Shown here piece by piece: positions 25,071 through 34,883 of a DNA stretch of 64,000 nucleotides. Numbering within the stretch: the stretch's first letter is position 1; every line of letters starts with the position of its first letter. The DNA lies in NCBI GenBank assembly GCA_015058045.1, contig SVDC01000008.1, positions 19,878 to 83,877 on the forward strand. Direction: 5' to 3'. The notes under the pieces are model-generated. The model saw nothing but the letters and a program-made list of their open reading frames with translations, made no database searches and was not told where the DNA came from. Origin of the DNA: Cellulosilyticum sp. (GTDB lineage: Bacteria > Bacillota > Clostridia > Lachnospirales > Cellulosilyticaceae). The translations under genes and the position numbers were made by a program.

Positions 25071-26186
25071 TTATACCAATTCTTTAATACGTTTAATTGG
25101 CAAATAAATTCTTTCTTTTTTACTTTCAAGCACTTTACCTAAATGTGCTATTTGCTCTTCTTTTGAAGATTCTACCTTATGAAGGATTTCTAAGAAGTTT
25201 TCTTTGGTTAGTTCTATTGTATTTAAACAGTATGGTACTTCCATTTCTTTCATGAACTGTGTCACTTTTGGATCATAAGAAAGAGCAAGCACAGGCACTC
25301 TACTAGCTGCTGCCATAATTAAGCTATGAAGCCTCATCCCAATGACCATCTCAAAGCTAGAAGTATATACCATAACCTCTTGTATGGATAACATCTTATC
25401 CACTATCTCAATATTTCTATCAATGATATTTTGATCTAACTTGCCAGATTGATGGGCTGCCTTCTTAACTGCTTTAGCAAGTTTTGATGAAATTTCTCTA
25501 TCCTGTTCATAGTGCATAGGAATAAAGCATAATTTATAGCCTTGTTCCATGAGCTCTACTAAACCTGGTGTTAAGCTATCCATAAGATTTTGGTCATGGG
25601 CTTCATCTATCCATGGTCTAATATAAATGCCTACTGTTTTAGAATCTTGATTTCCTGCTGTCCCTTGTGGTACTTCAATACCAAGTACTGGGTCAAGTGC
25701 TGCTCCTACTGGCTTTTTAACACCTATTTCTTCCAGTAAATTCTTAGAAGCAATATCTCTTACATAGATGCCATCTACTTTATTGACAACTTGTTTAATG
25801 AGCCATCTGCTAAAGCCTTTATTTACAGGCCCAATACCTTGCGAATAGAAAACAACTTTCTTTTTATAAAACTGTGCTATCTTGACAATAGCTAAATAAT
25901 AAGGGACAGTCTTACTGCTTGTAACATCTTGAAGTAAGCTTCCGCCACCACTAATTAATAGGTCACTTTCTTTAATAACCTGTGCCACTTCTTTAAGCTT
26001 CCATCTATTAACACTCTTTACGCCATATAAGGCTTTTGTTTTATCTGGATTATTAGATAAAACCGTTACTTCTACATTTCCTAATTCTTTTCTTAAAGCT
26101 GAAAGAATGGAGTAAAGCACAGCTTCATCACCGATATTATCAAAGCCGTAGTATCCTGATAATACTATTTTAATTGTGTTTGACAT
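25071..26186 (-). CDS. csaB: Polysaccharide pyruvyl transferase CsaB
   Basis: It adds pyruvate ketals to the secondary cell-wall polymer so that S-layer proteins with SLH domains can bind. The 371-aa sequence has the family opening (LSGYYGFDNIGDEAVLYSIL), LISGGGSLLQDVTS, FYSQGIGPV and the closing VIGMRLHSLIMAA with LSYDPKV. Its start overlaps the end of the upstream DUF5693 gene by 22 bases. No SLH protein is in the window. Confidence 0.93.
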   Translation of the reverse strand: MSNTIKIVLSGYYGFDNIGDEAVLYSILSALRKELGNVEVTVLSNNPDKTKALYGVKSVNRWKLKEVAQVIKESDLLISGGGSLLQDVTSSKTVPYYLAIVKIAQFYKKKVVFYSQGIGPVNKGFSRWLIKQVVNKVDGIYVRDIASKNLLEEIGVKKPVGAALDPVLGIEVPQGTAGNQDSKTVGIYIRPWIDEAHDQNLMDSLTPGLVELMEQGYKLCFIPMHYEQDREISSKLAKAVKKAAHQSGKLDQNIIDRNIEIVDKMLSIQEVMVYTSSFEMVIGMRLHSLIMAAASRVPVLALSYDPKVTQFMKEMEVPYCLNTIELTKENFLEILHKVESSKEEQIAHLGKVLESKKERIYLPIKRIKELV

Positions 26187-28090
26187 TTTTTAATCACCTT
26201 GCCTATTAATTTGATTACCCCAATGAAAAGTATTCCAATTAGAATACCAAAAATAATACCGTATCCACTTCTAATAAGTGAAATTAAAACTGGTGTATGA
26301 ATATGGGCATAGGTATTAACGAGAGATACTGGCCCAATGACTGCCAAAATCACTGCCACAATATATCTTTCTTTATAACCATAGTACAGTAATGCCATTA
26401 GAATTGGATAACTAATTAAAAATTCTTTCGTTCTTGGTCGAACCCCTAATACATTATCTAGGAATTGTCTAAAGCTTCTTTCAAAACCTGTTGCTGTTCC
26501 TGTATTCCCTGTACGGCTTACATAAACATATAGTACAACTGCTAAAAGGGCAATTAAAATCAGTGAACCATAACTAATCTTTTGATCTAATAAACCTTTA
26601 TAGTATTTAAAATCAAATCGATGTGCTTTAAAGATTAAATAGCCAATTACTAATCCAATTGGCACAACTGTTGCTACTTTTACACCAAGAAATACATCTA
26701 AAGCTAATGCAAAGTTGGTTCTTGAAAGACATCCAATAATCGTTAATACGCCACCAAATGAAATCACACAGATTTTGAGTAGCGTTAAAATCGTTTCTTT
26801 TATATTTTTAGCTTCACTATCTAGACATTTTACCAATGCGTAAGTTGGGAACATAATGCTTCCAAATAACGCCATAAGCTGACAACCTTTTGTTGGACTA
26901 ATTTTAAGTAAAGCAATATATCCTAAAAAGCCTAATGCTGCTAATATATAACCTGTTTTTACAAAACCTAAAGCATCCATAAATAAGATAAACACCATAA
27001 TAGCTGCTAAGCCTGTAATCACTGTAAGATAAGCCGGAACAGTTTTTAAATTATAGTTTTCTACATGGTCTGTGATCGTATATCCTGCATCTGTTGCATC
27101 TTTAATGAAGGTTGTAATACTTTCATCTAAGTAAGCAATATCTTTTGTAAGGTCTTCTGTATCTGGTAATTTAAACAAGAATACTCTATTACTTCTTTCT
27201 TTTAAAGCTAAATCATAACGCTCTATTAAAGAATCAATAGAGGTTGTAGCAAGTTTGTTATCTTCAATAGTGTGTAATCTTACAACCTTATAATCAGTTC
27301 CTTGATTACTTATCTTTTTAGCTAATGTTGTAAAACCTTCTTGTTTTGTTGAAGTAAACTCAATAAATCCTAATTGATAATTTTGTAAAAACTCTTGGAA
27401 TGCTACATTATTTACACCTGGCACTTTAGCATCCGCAAAGTAAATTGTTCTTACATTTTTAATAGAAGCAATCTCATCCATTAAAAACTGCATGGCTTCA
27501 TCCGTTGGTTCATCCCATGATTTAATTTGCAGGGAAATATTATATCCCATATCTGCTGCAACATTTAACATTTCTACATCAAAGCCTACACCAAGTGTTG
27601 TGATTGCCACGCCATGGTCTCCAATTTCAAGATAATAACGACCTTCTATTTCATACATAGGTAAGTCTATACCTCTTACACTAAATTGTGTGAAAATATT
27701 ATCAGCAACTGCTTCTTCTTCCGTTACGATATAACGTAATTCTGGTCTAATCTCTTCTTCTTCTGGATAACTAAATCTTAAAATGTAGCCATCTACTAAG
27801 TTGACATCACCTAATCCTTTATATGTGCTATAGTCTCTATCCACTGCTGATGCTACTGCCATTTCCCTTACTAACAATGTGGTGATACCCAATTCTTTAT
27901 ACTGCGATAGTACCTCTTCTACTGTTCTATCTTCTTCTATAGCAATTCTAAGAATATCACTATACTTTACTGCTGTTTCTACATTAGTATAGCTTTCTTC
28001 TGTTTGAATTCTCTGAAATCCAATGAAGCCACATGCCACTAAAGAAATCGCCATAATCACATAAATCAATGTTTTGATTTGCTTGTTCAT
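26165..28090 (-). CDS. DUF5693-type multispan membrane protein
   Basis: 641 aa. One N-terminal helix is followed by an extracellular domain of about 320 residues, then about eight helices from 350 to the end. The family regularly sits beside csaB in clostridia and has no assigned role. The lipid-linked polymer setting suggests export or assembly of the pyruvylated polymer, which is inference from position. ACGGAGG precedes ATG. It overlaps csaB by 22 bases. Confidence 0.8.
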   Translation of the reverse strand: MNKQIKTLIYVIMAISLVACGFIGFQRIQTEESYTNVETAVKYSDILRIAIEEDRTVEEVLSQYKELGITTLLVREMAVASAVDRDYSTYKGLGDVNLVDGYILRFSYPEEEEIRPELRYIVTEEEAVADNIFTQFSVRGIDLPMYEIEGRYYLEIGDHGVAITTLGVGFDVEMLNVAADMGYNISLQIKSWDEPTDEAMQFLMDEIASIKNVRTIYFADAKVPGVNNVAFQEFLQNYQLGFIEFTSTKQEGFTTLAKKISNQGTDYKVVRLHTIEDNKLATTSIDSLIERYDLALKERSNRVFLFKLPDTEDLTKDIAYLDESITTFIKDATDAGYTITDHVENYNLKTVPAYLTVITGLAAIMVFILFMDALGFVKTGYILAALGFLGYIALLKISPTKGCQLMALFGSIMFPTYALVKCLDSEAKNIKETILTLLKICVISFGGVLTIIGCLSRTNFALALDVFLGVKVATVVPIGLVIGYLIFKAHRFDFKYYKGLLDQKISYGSLILIALLAVVLYVYVSRTGNTGTATGFERSFRQFLDNVLGVRPRTKEFLISYPILMALLYYGYKERYIVAVILAVIGPVSLVNTYAHIHTPVLISLIRSGYGIIFGILIGILFIGVIKLIGKVIKKCQTQLK

Positions 28091-28119
28091 TTTTTCCTCC
28101 GTAATTTTTACCTATTTAT

Positions 28120-28146
28120 AAGAATGTGGGGCATGCCCACATTCTT
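28120..28146 (-). other. Intergenic hairpin upstream of the DUF5693 gene
   Basis: An 11-bp stem (AAGAATGTGGG with CCCACATTCTT) and five-base loop without a U-run, 30 bases before the DUF5693 ATG. It resembles the hairpin between csaB and tagA in design. Confidence 0.6.
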
Positions 28147-28152
28147 TGGTTT

Positions 28153-28665
28153 CTATGATATAGTATAACCGCCTCTTACCATTACAACCATTGTTCTATT
28201 AGCAGATATCCCTCTTCCATCTGCTCTTGGTATGATGAGCATATTATTATTGGGTGCCTTAGTACCTCCTAAAAGATCTACACCATCTGTTACATCTTGC
28301 ACGCCACCTCCTGCTGAAGCGACAATCGTTCCTTCGCCAGAACGAATAATCATTTCTGAACCTTGTTTACCAAAAATAGTACTTCCTGCTGGTACTGTTA
28401 CAATTTCAAAGCCACTTTGAGCTGCTTCTAACTGGGCAATTTGTTGCGATAAAACACTAATAAGCTCTTCTTGGGCCTCTAATTTAGCTGCCAAATCATT
28501 GTTATTACTATTACCCGTATTACCACTTAATTGTGCAATCTTTGAATCCACATAACTTTTTGTAACAAGTGGATCTGCTTTAGTTCCCACAAAGCTATCT
28601 GCTGCATAAAGTGATGTTCCTGATAATAGGGTTACAGCTAAAACAACTTTTAACTTTTTATTCAT
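28153..28665 (-). CDS. Small secreted protein of unknown function
   Basis: 170 aa with a signal peptide ending near LYAADSF. It has a KSYVDSKIAQL segment, an Asn/Gly spacer, a short coiled coil (LAAKLEAQEELISVLSQQIAQLEAAQ), and a Gly-rich beta-type C-terminal half (VPAGSTIFGKQGSEMIIRSG). I recognise no named family. It lies between the exoglycosidase-type gene and DUF5693 in one run, so a role at the cell surface is likely. AGGAGAG precedes the ATG. Confidence 0.75.
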   Translation of the reverse strand: MNKKLKVVLAVTLLSGTSLYAADSFVGTKADPLVTKSYVDSKIAQLSGNTGNSNNNDLAAKLEAQEELISVLSQQIAQLEAAQSGFEIVTVPAGSTIFGKQGSEMIIRSGEGTIVASAGGGVQDVTDGVDLLGGTKAPNNNMLIIPRADGRGISANRTMVVMVRGGYTIS

Positions 28666-28691
28666 AGTATCTCTCCTTATATGTTTAATAT

Positions 28692-31523
28692 TTATTTAAA
28701 TTTTTCTATTGTGTAATACACTGCATCGCCATCCATTTTAAACTTAACAAAAGAGCCGTCTTGATAATTATCAGTGGTAACATTTATACCATTTGTTCTT
28801 ATGTATCTAATGCCATCTTCTATACGTACTTCAGGCTGCACGCCACCTGCATAAACCACAAAAATATTTTGTCCTGTCTGTTTTTTCACGTCTACTAAAT
28901 AATCATGGAAAGCCTTACCTTCTAAACTGTCTTTAAACTGTGTTAATGGATTTAGACTCGTTACAATAATAATATTTTTAAGTTCCGTACTGCTTTCAAT
29001 AGATGTCTTAAGATGAGTCCACCCACTTGGGTCAGTTGTTCTCATCCCACCTTCTCCAGTACCTAACATAATCACTTTTGTTGTCTTATAAGTTTGTGCC
29101 TGATAAGTATTAGTATACGTATACTCATTGGTATTTAAGCTTAGCTGACTATTTCTTGAAGATGCCTTTAATACAAGACTTGCACCATCTGATAAGCGTT
29201 TACTGATGTGATTTACACTTTCGCCAGCTAAAAGCATACTACTTACTTGAGTAGGACCTACTGCATTAATAATATACTGGCTACCAATTGGCCCTTGTAA
29301 ACTTGCTTTATAAGCTGAATCAAATAAATAGTCTGCTCTTGATGAAATACCTGCTTCTTCTCTAAACCCTCTTGTAATAGAAACATGATCTAGGAAAACA
29401 GCTGTCGTTACTTTCTCGCTCACTGAATTGGCATAAGTGTAAAATCTAGTTACTTTGGCTGGTAGTATCATATCCGCTGGCAAGCTAGCACTCATATACT
29501 TCCATCCTGTGAAGTTAATGCTATCAGTTAATTTTAAGTAAAAAGTTTTGCCTGTGCTATCTACTACTTCTAATTTAGCTGAATGACCTTGATTTTTACC
29601 ATATAGCCACATATTCACACTGGCTGTATCTTCTGGTAACTGAATAGGTGTACTAAATAAAGTCGATGCAACTTGCTTATTACTAGATGGCTTAAAGGTA
29701 TAAGTCATCTTAATGGACTTTGTTCCATGATATACCGGAGTTGATATTGGAAATACAGAACCTTTTATCGTACTTGTATCTCCTCCCCATGTCGCACCAT
29801 TGGTTTCAAAAGATTCTATAGGCGTTGTAACATTCCCTACAATAACCCCTGCTACGCCAGTAGCCCCCTTGTAACTCGCAGTAACTTTACCTACAGCTTC
29901 GCTTGCTGAAACAACCGTATTATTACTAACTCCAATTTGACTATGCTCGCTTGTCCAAGTTACATTAGAAGCTGAAAGTGGTATTTTATAACCATCCTGG
30001 TCTACACCATAAACCTGAACTGCCTTTGTACTATTAGTACCTAATTGGATTAGGTTTGGTTCAATAAACAAACCAGTCGGTCCATTAGACACATGGATTT
30101 CAGTTGCTGCTTCCACCCCTTGGTAGGCTGCAATAAGCAACATTTTTCCTGCCGAAGTTGGCGTAAATTTATTTCCCGAGAAATCTCCTGTTCCACCAAT
30201 CACTGAATAAGTTATACTATTTTGGTCAACCATTACAGGATTATAATTCTCATCAGTTCCTTTAATGCTCAAACTTATGCTTTCTCCTACAAACGTTCTT
30301 TCACTGCTTGGTGTAAGCAGTAAACTGTTTAAATTACCCGGCATAGATGTAGAAAACACACCAATTCCATTAATAACTTTTCTTTGTGAACCATCAGATG
30401 GATTATTCTGAAGTGTCACTGAGTAAGATCCTGTATTTCTAGCAACGAAAGTCGTTGAGCCTCCTCCATCTAAATACATGGCATCTTGTACATTATAACG
30501 TTTTAATACTTCAATAAGTTCTTTTTGATTAATCCCTATGTATCCACTGCCTTTGTCTACGGTTACTAATAAAATTTCATTACTATCTTTCACCGTAGCA
30601 ATAATAGTTCTTGCTACATTTGCATTAGGTGTTACGGCATGGGCTGTTCCTGTAAATGCTTCGCCATCTTTCATCAAAATGCCACTTCCACCGATCCCCA
30701 ATCTCATATCAGCTACTGCCCTTGTTAAACCACTATTTAAATAAATGGTTTCCTGTAAGTCCACACCTGTTCCTATTGGAAGCTTAGTGTAATACTCACT
30801 TGCTAAAGCTTCTGGTACTATAATTACAAATCCATTATCAGGAATCGTTACGCCTTCTCCTGACTTAGACTGATAGGTTACTATCCCATCTTCCACCACA
30901 ATGGTATAAACGGTCTTACGTGTTGCTACAATATTATTGGTGGTTTGATAGTAAGTATTATCAAAAATAATCGGTCTACTTATAGTCGTTGGTAAAATAT
31001 TTTTTGCCCCTACTGTACCAACCACTGTGCCATTTGCACTAATCTGAAGTGAGACACCATAATATGCCATAGATGGTGTATTAATATTATCAATCATAAA
31101 AGTTGCCATGTTTTTATTCATACCTAATGTAGAATACTGGCTATTATAACCATGACTTAAACTACCATCTTCAATCAACATCCCTAAACTAGGCGAACTA
31201 TTGGATGACATATCAAAATAGTCCGCATTAATCCCTGCTATGGCTCCACTCTCTTCTACCATTTGAAGAACTGTTTGTCTTTGCACGCCTGTACTAGATT
31301 CCATAGGCTTTACTAAAATATTACTGTCATTTAAATCAATTCTAAGGACATTGACATTTCTCCACCCTGCATCCATTAGAAGCTTTTCATTGATATGAAT
31401 TGCTCCCTTTGTGACAACCTGTTCTGTTTTAACAGAATGTAACACGCTGCCATAGGCTGAGTTTGAAAAGCCTACTCCCAATAGTAGTAGTGCTATTGCT
31501 AACCTCTTACTCATCTTATTCAT
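28692..31523 (-). CDS. Large secreted phosphodiester-glycosidase-domain protein
   Basis: 943 aa with a signal peptide. Residues about 40-395 form a phosphodiester glycosidase (NAGPA/DUF2233) domain with GINADYFDM and the hallmark MYLDGGGSTTF. Next come Ig-like (Big2) stretches (LLLTPSSERTFVGES; VTWTSEHSQIGVSNNTVV) and a carbohydrate-binding-like region (SFETNGATWGG...KSIKMTY). A C-terminal domain of about 220 residues resembles a metallophosphatase without clear metal ligands. It is probably a cell-wall polymer editing enzyme. The second gene after the LCP gene. Confidence 0.82.
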   Translation of the reverse strand: MNKMSKRLAIALLLLGVGFSNSAYGSVLHSVKTEQVVTKGAIHINEKLLMDAGWRNVNVLRIDLNDSNILVKPMESSTGVQRQTVLQMVEESGAIAGINADYFDMSSNSSPSLGMLIEDGSLSHGYNSQYSTLGMNKNMATFMIDNINTPSMAYYGVSLQISANGTVVGTVGAKNILPTTISRPIIFDNTYYQTTNNIVATRKTVYTIVVEDGIVTYQSKSGEGVTIPDNGFVIIVPEALASEYYTKLPIGTGVDLQETIYLNSGLTRAVADMRLGIGGSGILMKDGEAFTGTAHAVTPNANVARTIIATVKDSNEILLVTVDKGSGYIGINQKELIEVLKRYNVQDAMYLDGGGSTTFVARNTGSYSVTLQNNPSDGSQRKVINGIGVFSTSMPGNLNSLLLTPSSERTFVGESISLSIKGTDENYNPVMVDQNSITYSVIGGTGDFSGNKFTPTSAGKMLLIAAYQGVEAATEIHVSNGPTGLFIEPNLIQLGTNSTKAVQVYGVDQDGYKIPLSASNVTWTSEHSQIGVSNNTVVSASEAVGKVTASYKGATGVAGVIVGNVTTPIESFETNGATWGGDTSTIKGSVFPISTPVYHGTKSIKMTYTFKPSSNKQVASTLFSTPIQLPEDTASVNMWLYGKNQGHSAKLEVVDSTGKTFYLKLTDSINFTGWKYMSASLPADMILPAKVTRFYTYANSVSEKVTTAVFLDHVSITRGFREEAGISSRADYLFDSAYKASLQGPIGSQYIINAVGPTQVSSMLLAGESVNHISKRLSDGASLVLKASSRNSQLSLNTNEYTYTNTYQAQTYKTTKVIMLGTGEGGMRTTDPSGWTHLKTSIESSTELKNIIIVTSLNPLTQFKDSLEGKAFHDYLVDVKKQTGQNIFVVYAGGVQPEVRIEDGIRYIRTNGINVTTDNYQDGSFVKFKMDGDAVYYTIEKFK

Positions 31524-31560
31524 TTATATTCTCCCCCTGTAAAGTATCCTAAGCTGCTAT

Positions 31561-32838
31561 CTAATTGGCGTCATCGTTCCCTATAACAATACAAATATCA
31601 TATGGAATATTTAAATCTTGTTTAATTAATGCAGTTGGATAGTAACTTAAAAATTGTTTTGCTAAACTTTCATCTTTTGCATAAATGATGGTCTTATTTA
31701 ATGCCCCTAAAGTATAGTTTCCTGTTTCGCTAACAGTATATCCTTCTAATTCTAATGCCTCTTTAGCTCTTCTAGCTACTCCAGCTATACTTGTCGAGTT
31801 TAACACTTCAATAGAAACTGTTTGATCTATAACTACTTCTTCCTCTTCCTCTTGTGCCTCTACCTTATCGCTAAATACTTCTTCCATAAAAGATGGTATA
31901 GCTTCTTCATCTACTATATAGTACCATTTTCCATCAGTGTATTCTGCTTCCCCTGGAACAATATTAAAGGTTAAATTTTCAGCATCCATAGATTTTAAAT
32001 AGGGTAAGTAGCCTGTTACTTCTGATAGCTTAATATCTGTTTTAACTGTTTCAAGCACTGCATTAATAATGTTTGGTACTTTTGTAATAATGCTTGGACT
32101 GGTTACCTTTTTTGCAAAAGCTTCTAAGAAAAGTTGCTGCGTTTTAATACGCCCTACATCCCCTTCTGCATAACCTTTTCTATATCTTACAAGCCCTTCT
32201 GCTTCTTCGCCATTTAATACACGTACACCTGGTTCTAAATGAATGTGTAAATCTTGGTAGTTATCATCATAATGGAGCCCATTCCCATCAAGGACTGGTA
32301 TATCCACTTCTACACCACCAATAGCATCTACAATCTTTCTAAAGGCATCTAATGTAATAATGACATAGTTATCAATCTGAATATCTAACATTTCTTCAAC
32401 TTGTGGAATGGTTAAATCTTGAATATGATCTATCCCACCATAGCTTGTCATCTCGTTTAGCTTAGATGTGCTTACGTAATATCCTTTGCTTTCTTCCACC
32501 AATTCTTGTTGCTCAGGTGTCCATTCCACCTTTGTATCTCTTGGTACAGAAATCATTCTTAATTTTTCAGTTTCACTATTATAATTAAGTACAAAGATTA
32601 CATCTGTTCTTAAACCATCTTCATCTACACCAAATACAGCAAGTGTCTTATTTATTGGGTCATTTTTCTTAGGCTGTATAAGTGCACTTCCACCTTCAAA
32701 CAGATAGCTTTTGTACACAAATGCCAAAGCACCCATTGTAACGCCTGCTGCAGCTAAAGTAATGGCAACTGTTTTTAGAAAAATACTTTTCAGCTTCCTT
32801 TTTTGCCCTCTTTTCAATTTTTTCTTTCGTTGACTCAT
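31561..32838 (-). CDS. LytR-CpsA-Psr (LCP) family wall-polymer ligase, copy 1
   Basis: A membrane-anchored enzyme that transfers polymers from undecaprenyl phosphate to peptidoglycan. 425 aa: a basic N-terminus, one helix (25-45), the LCP catalytic domain with VDEDGLRTDVIFVLNYN, SVPRDTKV, IDAIGGVEVDIP and GLVRYRKGYAEGDVGRIKTQQ, then an acidic hinge and a LytR_C domain (SIEVLNSTSIAGVARRAKEALE). AGGAGA precedes ATG. First gene of the csaB/tagA run, and paralogous to the gene at 34884. Confidence 0.93.
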   Translation of the reverse strand: MSQRKKKLKRGQKRKLKSIFLKTVAITLAAAGVTMGALAFVYKSYLFEGGSALIQPKKNDPINKTLAVFGVDEDGLRTDVIFVLNYNSETEKLRMISVPRDTKVEWTPEQQELVEESKGYYVSTSKLNEMTSYGGIDHIQDLTIPQVEEMLDIQIDNYVIITLDAFRKIVDAIGGVEVDIPVLDGNGLHYDDNYQDLHIHLEPGVRVLNGEEAEGLVRYRKGYAEGDVGRIKTQQLFLEAFAKKVTSPSIITKVPNIINAVLETVKTDIKLSEVTGYLPYLKSMDAENLTFNIVPGEAEYTDGKWYYIVDEEAIPSFMEEVFSDKVEAQEEEEEVVIDQTVSIEVLNSTSIAGVARRAKEALELEGYTVSETGNYTLGALNKTIIYAKDESLAKQFLSYYPTALIKQDLNIPYDICIVIGNDDAN

Positions 32839-32992
32839 TTTAACTTCTCCTATAATGATGCTTTAATTTATTAAAAGCCTTCACATATCTACATATTTTA
32901 TGCCAACACCTTCTATATTGTAGTAAAATATGCTTAATATGTCTATTATAATACAGGATATGTAATTTAAAAATAATTTCCGCGACATTTAT

Positions 32993-33008
32993 CTTACATT
33001 ATTGTAAG
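32993..33008. promoter_or_regulatory. 16-bp palindrome CTTACATTATTGTAAG, site 1
   Basis: Arms extend to ATCTTACA/TGTAAGAT (32991-33010). It lies in the divergent region between LCP copy 1 and nfo, just upstream of a possible nfo promoter (TTACTT, 18 bases, TATACT at 33036). The same 16 bases recur at 42845. Confidence 0.55.
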
Positions 33009-33112
33009 ATATTACTTGTCTATAAATTTATTTAGTATACTGTAAAGTTTATGACTACTATAGATTAATTCACTATAGAATATTTAACTTCAAAACTGGA
33101 AAGGAATTATAT

Positions 33113-33991
33113 ATGTTAAAAATCGGTTCTCACGTTTCAATTAGTGGTGGTTTATTAGGAGCAGCAAAAGAAGCATACTCTTATGGTGCGACTACCTTTA
33201 TGATCTATACAGGTGCACCTCAAAATACCAAACGTTCTCCACTAGAAAATTTAAAGATTAAAGAAGGTAAGGCCTTTATGGCAGCACACGGCCTTTCTGA
33301 TATCGTGGTTCATGCACCTTATATCATTAACCTTGCATCTTATAAAGAAGAAACTTATACCATTGGTAAAGAATTTCTTGCCTTAGAGCTTGAAAGAACA
33401 GCTGCTCTTGGTTCAGACTATCTTGTACTTCATCCAGGTTCTTTCACCGATAAAACTTATGAATATGGCGTAGAAAGAATTGCTGCAGCATTAAATGAAG
33501 TACTTACACCAGATACTAAGCCAATTGTTTGCTTAGAAACAATGGCAGGTAAAGGAAAAGAAATCGGTCGTAGCTTTGAAGAGCTTCGCGATATCATTGA
33601 CCGTGTAGAATTAAAAGATAAAATCGGGATTTGTTTCGATACTTGTCATGTTCATGATAGTGGTTATGATATTGTTGAAAGCTTAGATGAAGTCTTTGCT
33701 GAATTTGATCGTATTATTGGCTTAGACCGTTTAAAAGTTTTCCATATTAATGGCTCACTTAATCCAAGAGGCGCAAAAAAAGATAGACATGCTAACCTTG
33801 GTGCCTTAGAAGATAATCCAAAAGGCACAGACCACATTGGTAAAGAAGCCCTTTATAGACTGGTTCATCATCCAGTAGCTGCTGGCAAACCTGTCATCTT
33901 AGAAACACCTTGGCTAGATAAGAAAACCAATCTTTATAAAGAAGAAATTGCCTATTTAAAAGGTGATGATGCTTCTGCTGATATCAAATAA
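33113..33991 (+). CDS. nfo: Endonuclease IV (AP endonuclease)
   Basis: It cuts DNA 5' of abasic sites in base-excision repair. The TIM-barrel family signatures with zinc ligands are present: MLKIGSHVSISGG, VVHAPYIINLAS, LVLHPGSFT, CLETMAGKGKEIG, GICFDTCHVHDSGYD, HINGSLNPRGAKKDRHANLG and ILETPW; 292 aa. AAGGAA precedes the ATG. It is divergent from the LCP gene and followed 38 bases later by an SDR gene, with a small hairpin (33996-34012) between. Confidence 0.96.
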   Translation: MLKIGSHVSISGGLLGAAKEAYSYGATTFMIYTGAPQNTKRSPLENLKIKEGKAFMAAHGLSDIVVHAPYIINLASYKEETYTIGKEFLALELERTAALGSDYLVLHPGSFTDKTYEYGVERIAAALNEVLTPDTKPIVCLETMAGKGKEIGRSFEELRDIIDRVELKDKIGICFDTCHVHDSGYDIVESLDEVFAEFDRIIGLDRLKVFHINGSLNPRGAKKDRHANLGALEDNPKGTDHIGKEALYRLVHHPVAAGKPVILETPWLDKKTNLYKEEIAYLKGDDASADIK

Positions 33992-34029
33992 AAATCATAG
34001 GGGTATCCTATGAATTTGGGAGGAACCAT

Positions 34030-34770
34030 ATGTTTAAAAATGAAATTGTACTAGTGACAGGCTCATCAAGAGGTATCGGGAAAGCTATTGCCCATGCCTT
34101 CGCCAAAAAAGGGGCAAAAGTAATCTTAAATGCTGCTACCTCTAAAGAACGACTTTTAAAAACTTATGAAAGTTTTGTAGCTGCTGGTTATGAAGTCACT
34201 TACTTCTTTGGAGATTTATCTGATTTTTCCACAGCACAAGCTTTATTTATGCACATTAAGTCACAATTCGGAAACTTTCCTACAATTATTATCAACAATG
34301 CTGGGATTAGTCATGTTGGTTTATTCACAGAAACCACACCTGAATTGTGGAATAAAATCTTAACAATTAACTTAAATTCTGCCTATAACTGTTCTTATCT
34401 TGGTACACCTTCTATGATTAGTCATCACCAAGGATGTATTATTAATATTACCTCTATCTGGGGTAATGTAGGGGCTTCTTGTGAAGTTGCTTATTCAACA
34501 AGCAAAGCAGCACTGAATGGCTTCACTAAAAGCCTTGCTAAAGAACTAGGTCCCTCTAATATTCGTGTGAATGCCATTGCCTGTGGCTGGATTGATACAG
34601 ATATGACCAGTTGTTATAGTGAAGAAGAAAAAGAAGCCTTTGTAGATGAAATTCCACTCTGCCGTACAGGCCAAACTGAAGATATCGCAAAAGCTTGCTT
34701 ATACCTTGCTTCACAAGATGCTTCCTATGTAACTGGACAAATCCTGACGGTAGATGGTGGACTGCTTTAA
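34030..34770 (+). CDS. Short-chain dehydrogenase (FabG-like)
   Basis: A 246-aa NAD(P)-dependent oxidoreductase. Cofactor motif TGSSRGIGKAIA, NNAG, catalytic Ser in ITSIWGNVG and YSTSK, and the C-terminal VTGQILTVDGG are all present. FabG-like sequence does not fix the substrate: outside a fatty-acid cluster it could be a ketoacyl reductase or a YmfI-type enzyme acting on elongation factor P. GGGAGG precedes the ATG. Confidence 0.88.
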   Translation: MFKNEIVLVTGSSRGIGKAIAHAFAKKGAKVILNAATSKERLLKTYESFVAAGYEVTYFFGDLSDFSTAQALFMHIKSQFGNFPTIIINNAGISHVGLFTETTPELWNKILTINLNSAYNCSYLGTPSMISHHQGCIINITSIWGNVGASCEVAYSTSKAALNGFTKSLAKELGPSNIRVNAIACGWIDTDMTSCYSEEEKEAFVDEIPLCRTGQTEDIAKACLYLASQDASYVTGQILTVDGGLL

Positions 34771-34840
34771 TTTGCTAATCAATAGGCCATTTTAAAAATT
34801 TACTTCCTATTAAATATGAAACATCTTTTGATAAAAACAT

Positions 34841-34877
34841 GATAAAAGGCGAAGGATTAACTCCTTCGCCTTTTATC
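34841..34877. terminator. Bidirectional terminator
   Basis: A 16-bp perfect stem and five-base loop (34841-34856 with 34862-34877), with A/T ends, between the convergent SDR and LCP genes. Confidence 0.92.
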
Positions 34878-34883
34878 ATTAAC

